A stretch of DNA of 64,000 nucleotides from Pseudomonadales bacterium (GTDB taxonomy: Bacteria; Pseudomonadota; Gammaproteobacteria; Pseudomonadales; UBA5862): assembly GCA_024234215.1 (NCBI GenBank), contig JACKOQ010000004.1, positions 124,001 through 188,000 on the forward strand. The letters run 5' to 3'. Under the pieces are notes generated by a model that had not been told where the DNA came from, did not search any database, and saw only the letters and a program-made list of their open reading frames with translations. Of this stretch, positions 51,959 through 60,936 are shown piece by piece. Positions within the stretch are counted from its first letter, which is position 1. The number at the start of each line of letters is the position of its first letter. The position numbers were made by a program, and so were the translations under genes.

Positions 51959-53051
51959 CGGCCGCCGCCAGCAGCCGCGCTGGATCGAAGGCCGCGGCAT
52001 CGACCCGGGGCGGCTGCCCCAGCAGCAGATCGACCAGCAGCTCGGCCGCCGCCGGTGCCATCACCAGCCCATTGCGAAAGTGGCCGCAGTTGAGGTGCAG
52101 GTTGTCGATGCCCGGCCAGCGGCCGATGAAGGGTGTTCCCTGCGGTGCGCCGGGCCGCAGACCGGCCCAGTGGGCGATCGGTTCGCGCTCCGCCAGTGCC
52201 GGCAGCAGTTGGCCGGCCACCGCCATCAGCTCGGTGCGCGCCGCTGCGGTCACCGCACAGTCGAAGCCGACCTGCTCCACGGTGCTGCCGACCAGAATCA
52301 AGCCATCACGGCGCGGAATCAGATAGTGGCCGGCGGCCAGCAGCATGGTCGACAGCAAGCCATTGCCCTGATAGAGCAGCATCTGCCCCCGCACCGGCGT
52401 CACCGGCAGCGTGGGCGGCGTTGGCAGCAGTGAGCTGCTCCAGGCGCCGGCGGTGACGATCACCTGATCGGCGCACCACTCGCCCTGACTGCCGAGCACC
52501 GCCTCGACCCGGCCACCGACGGTGCGCAATCCGCTCACGGTGCACTGCGGCACCAGGCGCACCCGGGGCATGTCGGCCAGCACCGCCAGCAGCGCCTGCA
52601 GCAGGCGCGGGTTGCGCAGGCTGGCCTGCTCCGGCAGCCAGAGCGCCTCCCCGGTCCGGGGCGACAGTGTCGGAAAGTGCGTTGTGAGCGCCGCGCCGTC
52701 GAGCCGCACCCAGGCGTGGCGCCACTGCCGCGCCCAGTCGCTGGCCTCGGCGATGCAGTCACTGTCGAGCAGCAGCAGGCCGCAGCGGTGCAGCTCCGGG
52801 TCGATGCCAGACTGCCGATGCAGCCGCGGCAGCCACTGGTCATAGAGCTGTCGGCCGCGCAGCGCCAGCGCGTTGATGGCCTCTGCATAGCGCCACGGGT
52901 AGAGCGGCGCCAGAATGCCGCCGCCGGCCCAGGAGGACTCCTTGCCGAACTCGCCCCGCTCCAGCAGCGTGACGCTGGCACCGGCCTCGGCCAGCCGCAG
53001 TGCGCAGGTCAGGCCGATGACGCCGCCGCCGATGATCAGAAAGTCGTGCAT
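51945..53051 (-). CDS. thiO: Glycine oxidase ThiO-type FAD oxidoreductase
   Basis: A 368-residue D-amino-acid-oxidase-fold protein. The dinucleotide-binding motif is FLIIGGGVIGLTCALRLAEAG at the N-terminus, followed by SSWAGGGILAPLYPW, which is typical of ThiO. The C-terminal FAD region is HYLIPRRDGLILVGSTVEQVG and NCGHFRNGLVMAPA. ThiO makes the iminoglycine used for the thiazole of thiamine. In Pseudomonas the same gene lies between pilR and the minor pilin genes, and here it is next to pilE on the minus strand. Confidence 0.9.
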
Positions 53052-53121
53052 GGAACGGAATCGATTGCCGGGCGGCTGTTGCCGGCAGAGGTGACCCTCA
53101 TGCTGCCGGACGGATCGCGCG

Positions 53122-53562
53122 TCACCAGCAGAGGTTGGTGGAGGTGGTGTTGCTGCTGTTCTTCGCCACCTTGGCGCCGGTGTGGGAGAGCGTGTAGGTG
53201 GCGCAACTGCGGTCCTTCAGTTGCGGGCTGTTGGCTGCCGGGGTGACGGTCAGCGTGAAACCCAGGCCCGCGTTGGTGGTGGAGAGCGCCAGCCCGTAGT
53301 AGCCCTCGGGCGAGGTGGCGCCGCCGATGTCCGACAGCGTACCGCTGTAGTGGCTGAAGCGGCTGAAGAACTTCTCCTGCTGCGCCGCCCCTTGCGTCAG
53401 CGCGATCTTGGCATCGGCGCGACGGCTTTTCATGATGCTGTCGCGGTAGGCCGGGTAGGCCACGGCCGCCAGAATGCCGACGATGGCGAGCGCCACCATC
53501 AGCTCGATCAGGCTGAAGCCGCCTGGGCGCTGGCGACTGCCATTCGATCGATCACGCATCAT
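53122..53562 (-). CDS. pilE: Type IV minor pilin PilE
   Basis: A 146-residue prepilin. The leader ends in Gly before FSLIELMVALAIVGILAAVA, the site cut and methylated by PilD, with Glu5 in place. The C-terminal part has two Cys (SCATYTL and the last-but-one residue, NLCW) that can form the pilin disulfide loop. GGAG precedes ATG 53562 by seven bases. It is the last gene of the minor pilin operon, after pilY1. Confidence 0.9.
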   Translation of the reverse strand: MMRDRSNGSRQRPGGFSLIELMVALAIVGILAAVAYPAYRDSIMKSRRADAKIALTQGAAQQEKFFSRFSHYSGTLSDIGGATSPEGYYGLALSTTNAGLGFTLTVTPAANSPQLKDRSCATYTLSHTGAKVAKNSSNTTSTNLCW

Positions 53563-53651
53563 GCTTCCACTCCGGGTCAAACAGATTGGCCGCGGTTATA
53601 CCACGAAAGCCCACCGAATTTTTCCGACTGCGTCACTTTTCCGGCCGCTGC

Positions 53652-56600
53652 TCAGCGCAATGGCAGCCGGCGCCACGATTTGCGTCCCGGCGAGACCGTG
53701 CTGCCGGTGAACTCGCTGCTGGTCAATGCGCCGGTCTCCTGCTGGGTGATGATCGAGCGCTTGCCACCCTCGCCGATGTAGACCACCGGCTTGGAGGAGA
53801 GCCCGCTGCCCAGGCTCAGGTAGGGCAGTGTCAGCCGCAGTGCATTGTTGGGAGTCTGGGTGTCACCGAAGGCCGCCTGGGGTGCGGCGGTGCCGCTCTG
53901 GTAGTCCAGCCCATAGAGCCTGCTCTGCCCGAAGTCGCAACTGCTGCCGGTCGGCGGCAGAAAGTCGGTGAAAAAGAGCGTGCTGCCGGCGCGGGTTGCC
54001 GGATTGATCACCCGTGCGCTGGGGTCGGGCGCGGGCGCTGCCAACTGGTAGACCCAGCCCTTCTTGTTGGTGCTGATGTGGTTCTTCAACGTGTTGAAGT
54101 CGTTGATGGTGACTGTGCCATCCACCAGCGGCGTCGCGGTGCCACTGCTGTCGATCAGCAGGCCGGTGTTGGCGACCTGAATCTGATCGGTGCGCAGCAG
54201 CGCCGTGTTGCTGCTGTCGAGCAGCACGCCATAGAAGCTGTTCTGGCCCGTCTCGTTGCGGTCGGAGGCGGCCAGCAGCTTGCCTTCGCCGGCGTAGAGC
54301 CATTTCTTGCCAGCGTTGTCGCGCACCGCCATCGGTGCGGCGATGATCGGGCGGGTGCCGATCACCTGGGTGACGCTGCCGAGGTCCGGATCGGCCCGGT
54401 AGAGCCCGCCGCTCTGGCTGCCGGCCGTGCCGCCGACCAGGCCGAAGTAGATCTCATCGGTGTTGCCATCGCCATCCCAATCCTGCGCCAGCGGGTCGCC
54501 GACGAAGCTGGCGACCGCCGTACTGCCGAGGTCGAGCGGTGCAAAACCGGTTACGAACGCTTTGTTGACCAGGTCGTAGCGGTAGAGCTGTGCATTCTGG
54601 CTGCTCACCGCGTCGGCGCTGGCCAGCGGCGTCGAGGCGGTCGGGCCGGAGCCGAACAGCAGCTCCCAGCCGTTGTTGGGGCGCCGCACCAGCGCCGGCA
54701 GCGCGGTGGTGAAGCCGAGCTGGCCATCGCTCAGTTCGGCCACCAGTTTGGGCGGCTGCTCCGGGTTGGTGATGTCGAGCACCAGATAGGCCGAGCGGTA
54801 GCTGCGGTCGGGGGTATTGCCATCACCATCGTCGTCGATGTCGATCGGCACCCCGCCAAAGCGCATGCCGATCACCAGAATGGTGCCCCAGCCGTCGGGG
54901 TGGTCACTGTCGTTGGCAAACGCCTTGACGTCGAAGCTCTGGGCGGTGCCATCGACATAGAAGATGTGCTCATAGTTGGGCGCGGTCAGCCAGCGCAGGT
55001 GCGGCAGCAGGTTCTGCGGCACATAGGCCCAGAGTTCGGCGCCGAGCGGGTGGCTGGTCTCACCGTTGTTGGCGGTCGTCGCGAACTGCTTGTTGGCCTC
55101 GTCCCAGAAGCCGCCATTGAAGGCGTGCACCATGCCGTCGTTGGCGCCGACATAGACCACCTGCCGGCGCTTGGCATATTTGGCCTTGAAGGCGGCATAG
55201 CTGCTGTCGCCAAGGCGCAGGTCATGGCCGGCGTTGGGCGCGCCCACCACCACCGGCGAGCTGTTGATGATGTCGCCCAGCAGCCAGGGTTTGGCGCCAT
55301 TGCCATCGTAATCGATGGTGCGGCTGCGGTAGCCGGCGATCTCTTGGCCACGGATGAAGTTGATGATGTCGGTGGCCTCGCCTTGCGGATTGGCCGAGCT
55401 GGTGTCGGGGTTCAGCTCGCGAAAGCGGCTGGCCAGGGCGGTGCTGGTGAAGTCGCTCAGGGTGCCATCGGTGGCGGCAGGGTCGCGGGTGTAGATCGCC
55501 CGGCCGTTGCTGGCGATGTCGGCATAGTTGCGCTGTGGCATGAGTGGGGCATGGTTTGCCGCCCGTGCCAGTTCATCGCGGGCATTCCACAGCGTCTTCA
55601 GATCGGTCAGCGGCCGCACCGTGGGAGTGACGATCTTGATGTTGCTGCAATCGGCCGTGACGCCGCTGTAGCGGCGAATCTTGGTGCCGGTCGGCAGGTT
55701 GACCGAATCGAAGAAGATCTCCACCACCGGGTCGACATCGCAGCCATCGAGCGTGGCATTGCCCGTGGTCGGGGAATTGCCACCGAAATCCTCCCGCAGC
55801 CGGCCCTGTCCATCGATGAAGAGCCCATGCAGCGTGCCGGCCCAGGTGATGCTGTTCTGCCCCGCCTCGATGCGCGGATGGTAGAGCGCCTGATAGACCG
55901 CCCCCTCGCCGGAGACATTGTTCGCCACCACCGCCGCCGCGGTGCCGGAGGCCACCGAGCCGGCCACCGAGGCGAAGATGCGGTTCAGCGCCGCCTCCAG
56001 ACTGCTGGGGCTGCGCAGTTGAAAGTAGTTGTCGGGCACGCCATCGGATCCTGCGGCACCGGTCAGGTTGTTGACACTGTCCCACTCGCGTGGGTCGTTT
56101 GGCGAGTTGCTGCTGTCGAGGTCATTGAAGCCGCCATACTTGGCCGCCAGCCACAGTGGTTTCTGCAGGGTGGTGCCGCCACCGGTGATCGACAGATTTT
56201 GAAAGCCTGATGCCGTGCCGCCGCCGTTGCTGCCCTGCGCAACCGTGATCTCTTTTGGATAGTTCATGGGCTGCTGTGGATCGGTGCCCACCAAGGTAAA
56301 GCCCATATCGAAGGCGGCATCGGCCTGGTCTCTGGTCACGACCGTCCTGACGTGAAGTGTGCCGTTCACCTCGCAATACTCCAGCCGCTGTTCCGCGTCG
56401 AAGTCGTAGTCACTGCCCCAGGCGGTGCCCTCCCAGGTCAGCAGAAAGCGGTGGTAACTGCCATTGTTGGTGCAGGGCGAGGGGAGTGTGGCGGGGGCGG
56501 GGGGCGGTTCGCTGACCACATCGATCAGTGAGCACTTCTGCAAGAGGTAGGGAGCGTTTCCGTTGGCAGAGTATTCCGACCTGCACAGCGGCACGATCTG

Positions 56601-58451
56601 CGCCTGCTTCGTGCCGCTGGTGACGGTGAAGCTGGGCAGGTCCTCGGCCACCGAGACCGCGAAGGTCTTGATCTTCTGGGTGCCATTGAGGCCAGTACGC
56701 AGATCCTTGATCGCCGCCTCGTAGGCCAGTCCGGCGATGCCGTAGCCGCCCTCGGCGCTGGGGGCCTCGGGGCAGATGCCATCGGCCTGATCGAGCGTGC
56801 CGGCCGCCAGCGTCTTGGGGCTGCACTCCTGGTCGGTACTGCTGCCAACCCGGCCGGCCAGCACGCTGGCGCCATCCAGCCCCTCCTTGTTCTGCACGGC
56901 ATTGGTGGCCGTGGCCACGGCGAATCCAGTCGGCAGACCGCTGGAGGGCCAGTCGGCTGCATCGCGCATCGAGTCGAACGAACCCTGCGAGGTGGAGATC
57001 AGCAGCACCGCACACTGGGCGCAGGGCACGGCACTGTTGCCGGGACCGAAGTTGTAGGGGTCGCTCCAACTGGTCAGCCGGGTCAGCCCGGGAATCATGG
57101 CTGCTTCAGTTGGCGCTGGACTGTACCGGGAGGGCGAAGGCGAACTAGTGAAAGCCGCAGAGGCGGCACTGGCGCCGGCCAGATAGCGCACCGCTTCGAG
57201 GTAGAGCTCACCGAGCGGGTTGCCCCAGTCGGCGCAGGAGCCATCCTTGACGGCTGCGGATGAGACGTAGCTATTGCAGGGTGGATAGCGCAGAAGGGAT
57301 GAGGTCGAGAAGTCCATCTGATAGGTGGCGATGCGCAGTTTGTCGAGCGTGCCGATCAGGCTGCCGGCAGTGATCTGGCCGGTGGCAACATTGACCTCGC
57401 TGAGCAGGCCGACCCCCTGGCGCAGCACACCACCATGGCTGTTGTTGTCGTAGCTGCCGGTCATCAGCCCGAAGCGCATCTGGCCGCGCTCGCCATAGCG
57501 TTGCAGCAGACCGATCGGCTTGAACAGGTCATCGCTGGCATTGTTTGGCGTGCCGTTGTCGTAGCGCTTGCAGCGGGCGGAGAGCGGCCCATCCTGGCCG
57601 GCGACGCAGCGCTCCACCAGCACCTGGTAGGCGTTGCTGGTGTCATTGCCAACGGGGCGATCGGGCTGGGCAAGAGCGCTGTCCCGGTGGGTGGTGCCAT
57701 GCCACTGACACTGCGCCACCTCGGTCGAGGCCCAGTTGGGATAGCCAACCTTGCCGGCCGCCACATTGCCATAGGCCACTCGCAGCAGGGGGGGGTAGCT
57801 GGTGGTGTTGAGGGTGCCGCTCAGATTGGTCGAAGCCGGCCACTGGGAGACATTGCACAGCGTGATGGCGCCATTGGTCGGACTGCCTTCCACCAGGTCG
57901 GCCAGCGCGATGGCGCCGCTGGCGGCACCGTCATAGACCTTGGCAAAGGCATGGATGTCGGGCGGGATCAGCTCGCGCTCCAGCAGCACCGCGCCACTGC
58001 TGGTGACCGGATCGACCTGCCGCTTGCCGCCATGGAGCACGGTGCGGATCAGGTCGATGCGGGTCATGCTGGCCCAGTTGAGAAAGTTGCCGCTCCAGCC
58101 GTCGGTGGTGTGACAGCGGTGCGAGCCGCTGTCGACCTGACCGATCGGTGAGAACTTGTCGTTGTCGTACTGGTAACAGAAGTTGCTGTCGAAATTGCCC
58201 AGATACTCGATGGTGTCCTTGTAGCTGGTGTCGATCTGGCCATCGCCATCGATGTCGCTGTAGTCGGAGTAGGCCTTGCGGAACAGCTCGTGGTCGCGCG
58301 ACATCGCGATCAGCAGCAGCGGCGGGGTGGCCTCGACCGCGGTGACCGGCAGGCTGGTGTAGTTCGAGGGGTTGCCGGTGGGGGCGGCGAACAGCGGTGC
58401 GCTCAGCAGCAGGGTCAGCAGGGTCAGCAGGCGTGACAGTGCGGCGGGCAT
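53652..58451 (-). CDS. pilY1: Type IV pilus tip adhesin/assembly protein PilY1
   Basis: A 1,599-residue secreted protein, larger than the about 1,160 residues of P. aeruginosa PilY1. A signal peptide (LLTLLTLLLSAPLFA) is followed by a large variable N-terminal half with many Cys. The C-terminal half is the conserved beta-propeller, with VVYVGANDGMVHAFNGG near residue 1105 and YEHIFYVDGTAQSFDV. Ca-binding-type loops are DIDGDGQID near residue 72, DIDDDGDGN near 1207 and DWDGDGNTDE near 1327. ATG 58451 has CGGAG upstream; another in-frame ATG 24 bases earlier lies within pilX. It starts 13 bases after the pilX stop. Confidence 0.94.
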   Translation of the reverse strand: MPAALSRLLTLLTLLLSAPLFAAPTGNPSNYTSLPVTAVEATPPLLLIAMSRDHELFRKAYSDYSDIDGDGQIDTSYKDTIEYLGNFDSNFCYQYDNDKFSPIGQVDSGSHRCHTTDGWSGNFLNWASMTRIDLIRTVLHGGKRQVDPVTSSGAVLLERELIPPDIHAFAKVYDGAASGAIALADLVEGSPTNGAITLCNVSQWPASTNLSGTLNTTSYPPLLRVAYGNVAAGKVGYPNWASTEVAQCQWHGTTHRDSALAQPDRPVGNDTSNAYQVLVERCVAGQDGPLSARCKRYDNGTPNNASDDLFKPIGLLQRYGERGQMRFGLMTGSYDNNSHGGVLRQGVGLLSEVNVATGQITAGSLIGTLDKLRIATYQMDFSTSSLLRYPPCNSYVSSAAVKDGSCADWGNPLGELYLEAVRYLAGASAASAAFTSSPSPSRYSPAPTEAAMIPGLTRLTSWSDPYNFGPGNSAVPCAQCAVLLISTSQGSFDSMRDAADWPSSGLPTGFAVATATNAVQNKEGLDGASVLAGRVGSSTDQECSPKTLAAGTLDQADGICPEAPSAEGGYGIAGLAYEAAIKDLRTGLNGTQKIKTFAVSVAEDLPSFTVTSGTKQAQIVPLCRSEYSANGNAPYLLQKCSLIDVVSEPPPAPATLPSPCTNNGSYHRFLLTWEGTAWGSDYDFDAEQRLEYCEVNGTLHVRTVVTRDQADAAFDMGFTLVGTDPQQPMNYPKEITVAQGSNGGGTASGFQNLSITGGGTTLQKPLWLAAKYGGFNDLDSSNSPNDPREWDSVNNLTGAAGSDGVPDNYFQLRSPSSLEAALNRIFASVAGSVASGTAAAVVANNVSGEGAVYQALYHPRIEAGQNSITWAGTLHGLFIDGQGRLREDFGGNSPTTGNATLDGCDVDPVVEIFFDSVNLPTGTKIRRYSGVTADCSNIKIVTPTVRPLTDLKTLWNARDELARAANHAPLMPQRNYADIASNGRAIYTRDPAATDGTLSDFTSTALASRFRELNPDTSSANPQGEATDIINFIRGQEIAGYRSRTIDYDGNGAKPWLLGDIINSSPVVVGAPNAGHDLRLGDSSYAAFKAKYAKRRQVVYVGANDGMVHAFNGGFWDEANKQFATTANNGETSHPLGAELWAYVPQNLLPHLRWLTAPNYEHIFYVDGTAQSFDVKAFANDSDHPDGWGTILVIGMRFGGVPIDIDDDGDGNTPDRSYRSAYLVLDITNPEQPPKLVAELSDGQLGFTTALPALVRRPNNGWELLFGSGPTASTPLASADAVSSQNAQLYRYDLVNKAFVTGFAPLDLGSTAVASFVGDPLAQDWDGDGNTDEIYFGLVGGTAGSQSGGLYRADPDLGSVTQVIGTRPIIAAPMAVRDNAGKKWLYAGEGKLLAASDRNETGQNSFYGVLLDSSNTALLRTDQIQVANTGLLIDSSGTATPLVDGTVTINDFNTLKNHISTNKKGWVYQLAAPAPDPSARVINPATRAGSTLFFTDFLPPTGSSCDFGQSRLYGLDYQSGTAAPQAAFGDTQTPNNALRLTLPYLSLGSGLSSKPVVYIGEGGKRSIITQQETGALTSSEFTGSTVSPGRKSWRRLPLR

Positions 58452-58464
58452 GGGGGTGCTCCGG

Positions 58465-59124
58465 TCATTTGACATAGGTGGATTGCAGCATCACCTGGGC
58501 GCGGTCGGTGCCGCCGCCGGCCAGCGCGGTGATGCGGTAGACGCGCTGGCAGCCGGCGTTGGCCGGGTCGAACGGATGGCCGGCGCAGTCCTCGGGTGGC
58601 GCCGTCGCCGGGCGGGCGAGCCCGGCCAGTTCGATGATGTAGCGGGCCGGTGCCCTGACGCCGGGCAGGTTGGCGCCGTAGGTGAGGTGGCGTCCGGCGT
58701 TGTTCCAGACATCGACGCTGCCGACCGGCGTGCCGCTGTCGCAGACCGGCAGTTCCCAGCGTTCGTAGAGGTGGCCCGCCTGGTGACAGGCCTTGCCGAG
58801 GCTGGCGGCATGGCCGGTGTCGAACTGTCTGGACTGGCAGTAGCCGCCCGTGCAGCTGTTGCCGCCGGCTTTGATGCGGGCGTCCAGCAGGGCGGAAGAG
58901 CTGGAGTGGATGGTGCGTTCGCCCTCGCGCAGTGCCGCCTCGGCCGACTGGATCGCCAGCTCCTGGTCGCGGTAGTGGCCGGTCATGCGCGCCTCCAGCA
59001 GGCTGCCGCCCATGCTGGCCAGCCCCATGACGGTGAGGATCAGCAGCAGAATCAGGCTGACCAGCAGGATGATGCCGCGCTGGCGCGCTGGCGCGCCGAA
59101 GGTCGATTGGAGTCGGTCAGCCAT
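58465..59124 (-). CDS. pilX: Type IV minor pilin assembly protein PilX
   Basis: A 219-residue protein with a pilin-like N-terminus: QRGIILLVSLILLLILTVMG with the cleavage Gly just before the helix; the Glu5 of ordinary pilins is absent, as is usual for PilX. The next helix reads LLEARMTGHYRDQELAIQSAE, which is the PilX N-terminal domain pattern. Several Cys pairs follow. ATG 59124 overlaps the pilW stop by eight bases. Confidence 0.9.
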   Translation of the reverse strand: MADRLQSTFGAPARQRGIILLVSLILLLILTVMGLASMGGSLLEARMTGHYRDQELAIQSAEAALREGERTIHSSSSALLDARIKAGGNSCTGGYCQSRQFDTGHAASLGKACHQAGHLYERWELPVCDSGTPVGSVDVWNNAGRHLTYGANLPGVRAPARYIIELAGLARPATAPPEDCAGHPFDPANAGCQRVYRITALAGGGTDRAQVMLQSTYVK

Positions 59125-60310
59125 CGAAACGCCCCCGGTTGCGCAGCTTGATGACGGTGCTGACCACCTTGCGCAGCTTGCGGTCGGCAAGGCTGGTGAA
59201 CTGGGTACCGGCCAGATCGAAGGTCTCGGCCGCCGGCTGGCTCTTGATGTCGTCGGCCGAGACCAGCAGCAGCGCGATCTCGATGGTCACCACCGGGTGG
59301 GTGCCGATGCCATCGGCGCTGACCAGGCTGTTGGCCACGCCGTCGTTATCGGTGTCGATGCCGTAGCGCAGTTGCAGGCTCTCGACCCCTTCGGCCAGCT
59401 CCTCGGCAGTTTCACCGGCTTCATCACGGTAGATCTTGCGGTAGAGCGCTGGCCGATCGGCCGGGTTGCGGCCGATGTAGAACACCGTGTTCCTGACGCC
59501 ATGGAGCTCGCTGGCCTGGGTGATCGGGGCCGACCAGACAGCGGCGCGGTTGCCCGGGGTCAGCGCCGTGCCGGCGGCGTTGTTGCAGCCGGCACTGCGG
59601 TCGAGGTCGCGGCTGTCGCTGGCGCCGCCGCCGCAGTTCTGGAACAGGTCGGCGCTGGCGCAACTCGACAGCAGCAGAAAGAGGTTGCGCCGGTCTTTTT
59701 TCTGCGTGGCGGTCGAGGCGGCAAAGCTCTGTGCCGCATTGTCGGGGTTGAGGTCCCACTCGCCGGCTTCGTCGAGGTCGACCTGCGGCGTGGTGATGTC
59801 GACCCGGGTCACGCCAGTGGCCAGCGCGATGTCGATGCGCTGGTCGGCGCGCTTGACCACCAGCAGGTCGCTGCCCTGGACCACGTCGTTCTGGAAGTCG
59901 GCAGCGAGGTCGCCGCCGGCCGGGCTGCGCCAACTGTTGAGGGCGAGGCCATTCGGGTTCTGGGTGGTCTGGGTGAAGCCGTTGCCGGGCGCGGTGCCGC
60001 TGTAGTTCCAGCCATCGACGGCGGTGGCGAGGTCGAACAGTGTGGCGTCGTAGTCGGCTGAAGCGGTGTCGAGCAGGTTGTTGATGATCGGCGAGCAGCC
60101 GGCATAGCCGGCCATCCGTGCCTCATCGCCGAGGCTCTGCAACAGGTGGCGGCCGCTCTCTTGCAGCGACGCCAGCGCGTTCTGGGTCTTCTGGCTCTCC
60201 TTGCCGCCGATGACGATGCGGGTGAGGCCGGCCAGCAGCAGCAGCGACAGCGTCAACGTCACCAGCAGCTCGACCAGACTGAGACCGGCCTGACGCGCCG
60301 GCCGCTTCAC
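59117..60310 (-). CDS. pilW: Type IV minor pilin assembly protein PilW
   Basis: A 397-residue protein with the prepilin pattern AGLSLVELLVTLTLSLLLLA and Glu5 in place. The conserved PilW stretch LLQSLGDEARMAGYAGCSP follows. The middle is variable with Cys pairs, and the C-terminal part has TVFYIGRNPADRPALYRK and GVESLQLRYGIDTD. The start is GTG 60310, overlapping the pilV stop (GTGA). Confidence 0.9.
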   Translation of the reverse strand: MKRPARQAGLSLVELLVTLTLSLLLLAGLTRIVIGGKESQKTQNALASLQESGRHLLQSLGDEARMAGYAGCSPIINNLLDTASADYDATLFDLATAVDGWNYSGTAPGNGFTQTTQNPNGLALNSWRSPAGGDLAADFQNDVVQGSDLLVVKRADQRIDIALATGVTRVDITTPQVDLDEAGEWDLNPDNAAQSFAASTATQKKDRRNLFLLLSSCASADLFQNCGGGASDSRDLDRSAGCNNAAGTALTPGNRAAVWSAPITQASELHGVRNTVFYIGRNPADRPALYRKIYRDEAGETAEELAEGVESLQLRYGIDTDNDGVANSLVSADGIGTHPVVTIEIALLLVSADDIKSQPAAETFDLAGTQFTSLADRKLRKVVSTVIKLRNRGRFDG

Positions 60311-60801
60311 AGTTCGCTCCGCAGGACGATGCTGCGCGGGGTGAACTCGCGCTGCGGGCCATTGGCGGTGCTGGCGAGATCCTGCTCCGACCACTGCACG
60401 GTCACCTCGAACAGGTTGGTGGCAGGCCGGCTGATTGCGCCCTGGCCATTGGGCAGCTGCTGCAGGCCGAGCTTCCAGCGGTACAGGTCGTTGCCGGCCA
60501 CCGCAGTGGTCGTGCAGTTGCTGTTGCAGGGGGTGTAGGTGCTGGCCGGCTGTGTCAGCGCGGTCTGGTAGGGAGCGCCGGGTTTGAGCGCCTCGGTGCG
60601 GTTGGCGCGCATCCGGTCGAGCATCTCCTGCGCTGCCACCGTGGCCTGGGTGCGCAGCAGCGCGCTGCGGTTCTCCTGTACCGCCACCGATTGCAGTCCG
60701 GCCAGTCCGAGCAGCGCCACCCCCAGCACCAGCAGCGCGACCAGCAGTTCGATCAGCGTGAAACCGCGGATATGGGGTGGTGGAGGCGGGCGGCTCGGCA
60801 T
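60307..60801 (-). CDS. pilV: Type IV minor pilin PilV
   Basis: A 164-residue prepilin: RGFTLIELLVALLVLGVALL with Glu5, then LAGLQSVAVQENRSALLRTQ, typical of PilV/GspI-like proteins. It is the first gene of the operon in this window. The usual FimU/GspH-like gene ahead of it is missing; tamB lies there instead. The 135-base gap upstream has a possible weak promoter (TTGCGT, 17 bases, TAGAGT on the minus strand at 60870-60842). Confidence 0.9.
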   Translation of the reverse strand: MPSRPPPPPHIRGFTLIELLVALLVLGVALLGLAGLQSVAVQENRSALLRTQATVAAQEMLDRMRANRTEALKPGAPYQTALTQPASTYTPCNSNCTTTAVAGNDLYRWKLGLQQLPNGQGAISRPATNLFEVTVQWSEQDLASTANGPQREFTPRSIVLRSEL

Positions 60802-60936
60802 CGGGGCTTCCGGGTGGTCGGGTCGGTACGGCGCTGGCCGGACTCTAGCCTGCTGCGACACTGCACGCAAAGGCAGCGGACCGGCGGCGGAAAAATGGCG
60901 ACCGGCGGTCGGTTTGGCGTCGGTTTGCGGTGGTTG

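Noticed and set aside
53586..56210. An 874-codon plus-strand frame opposite pilY1
   Set aside because: It is an antisense shadow of the conserved PilY1 propeller.
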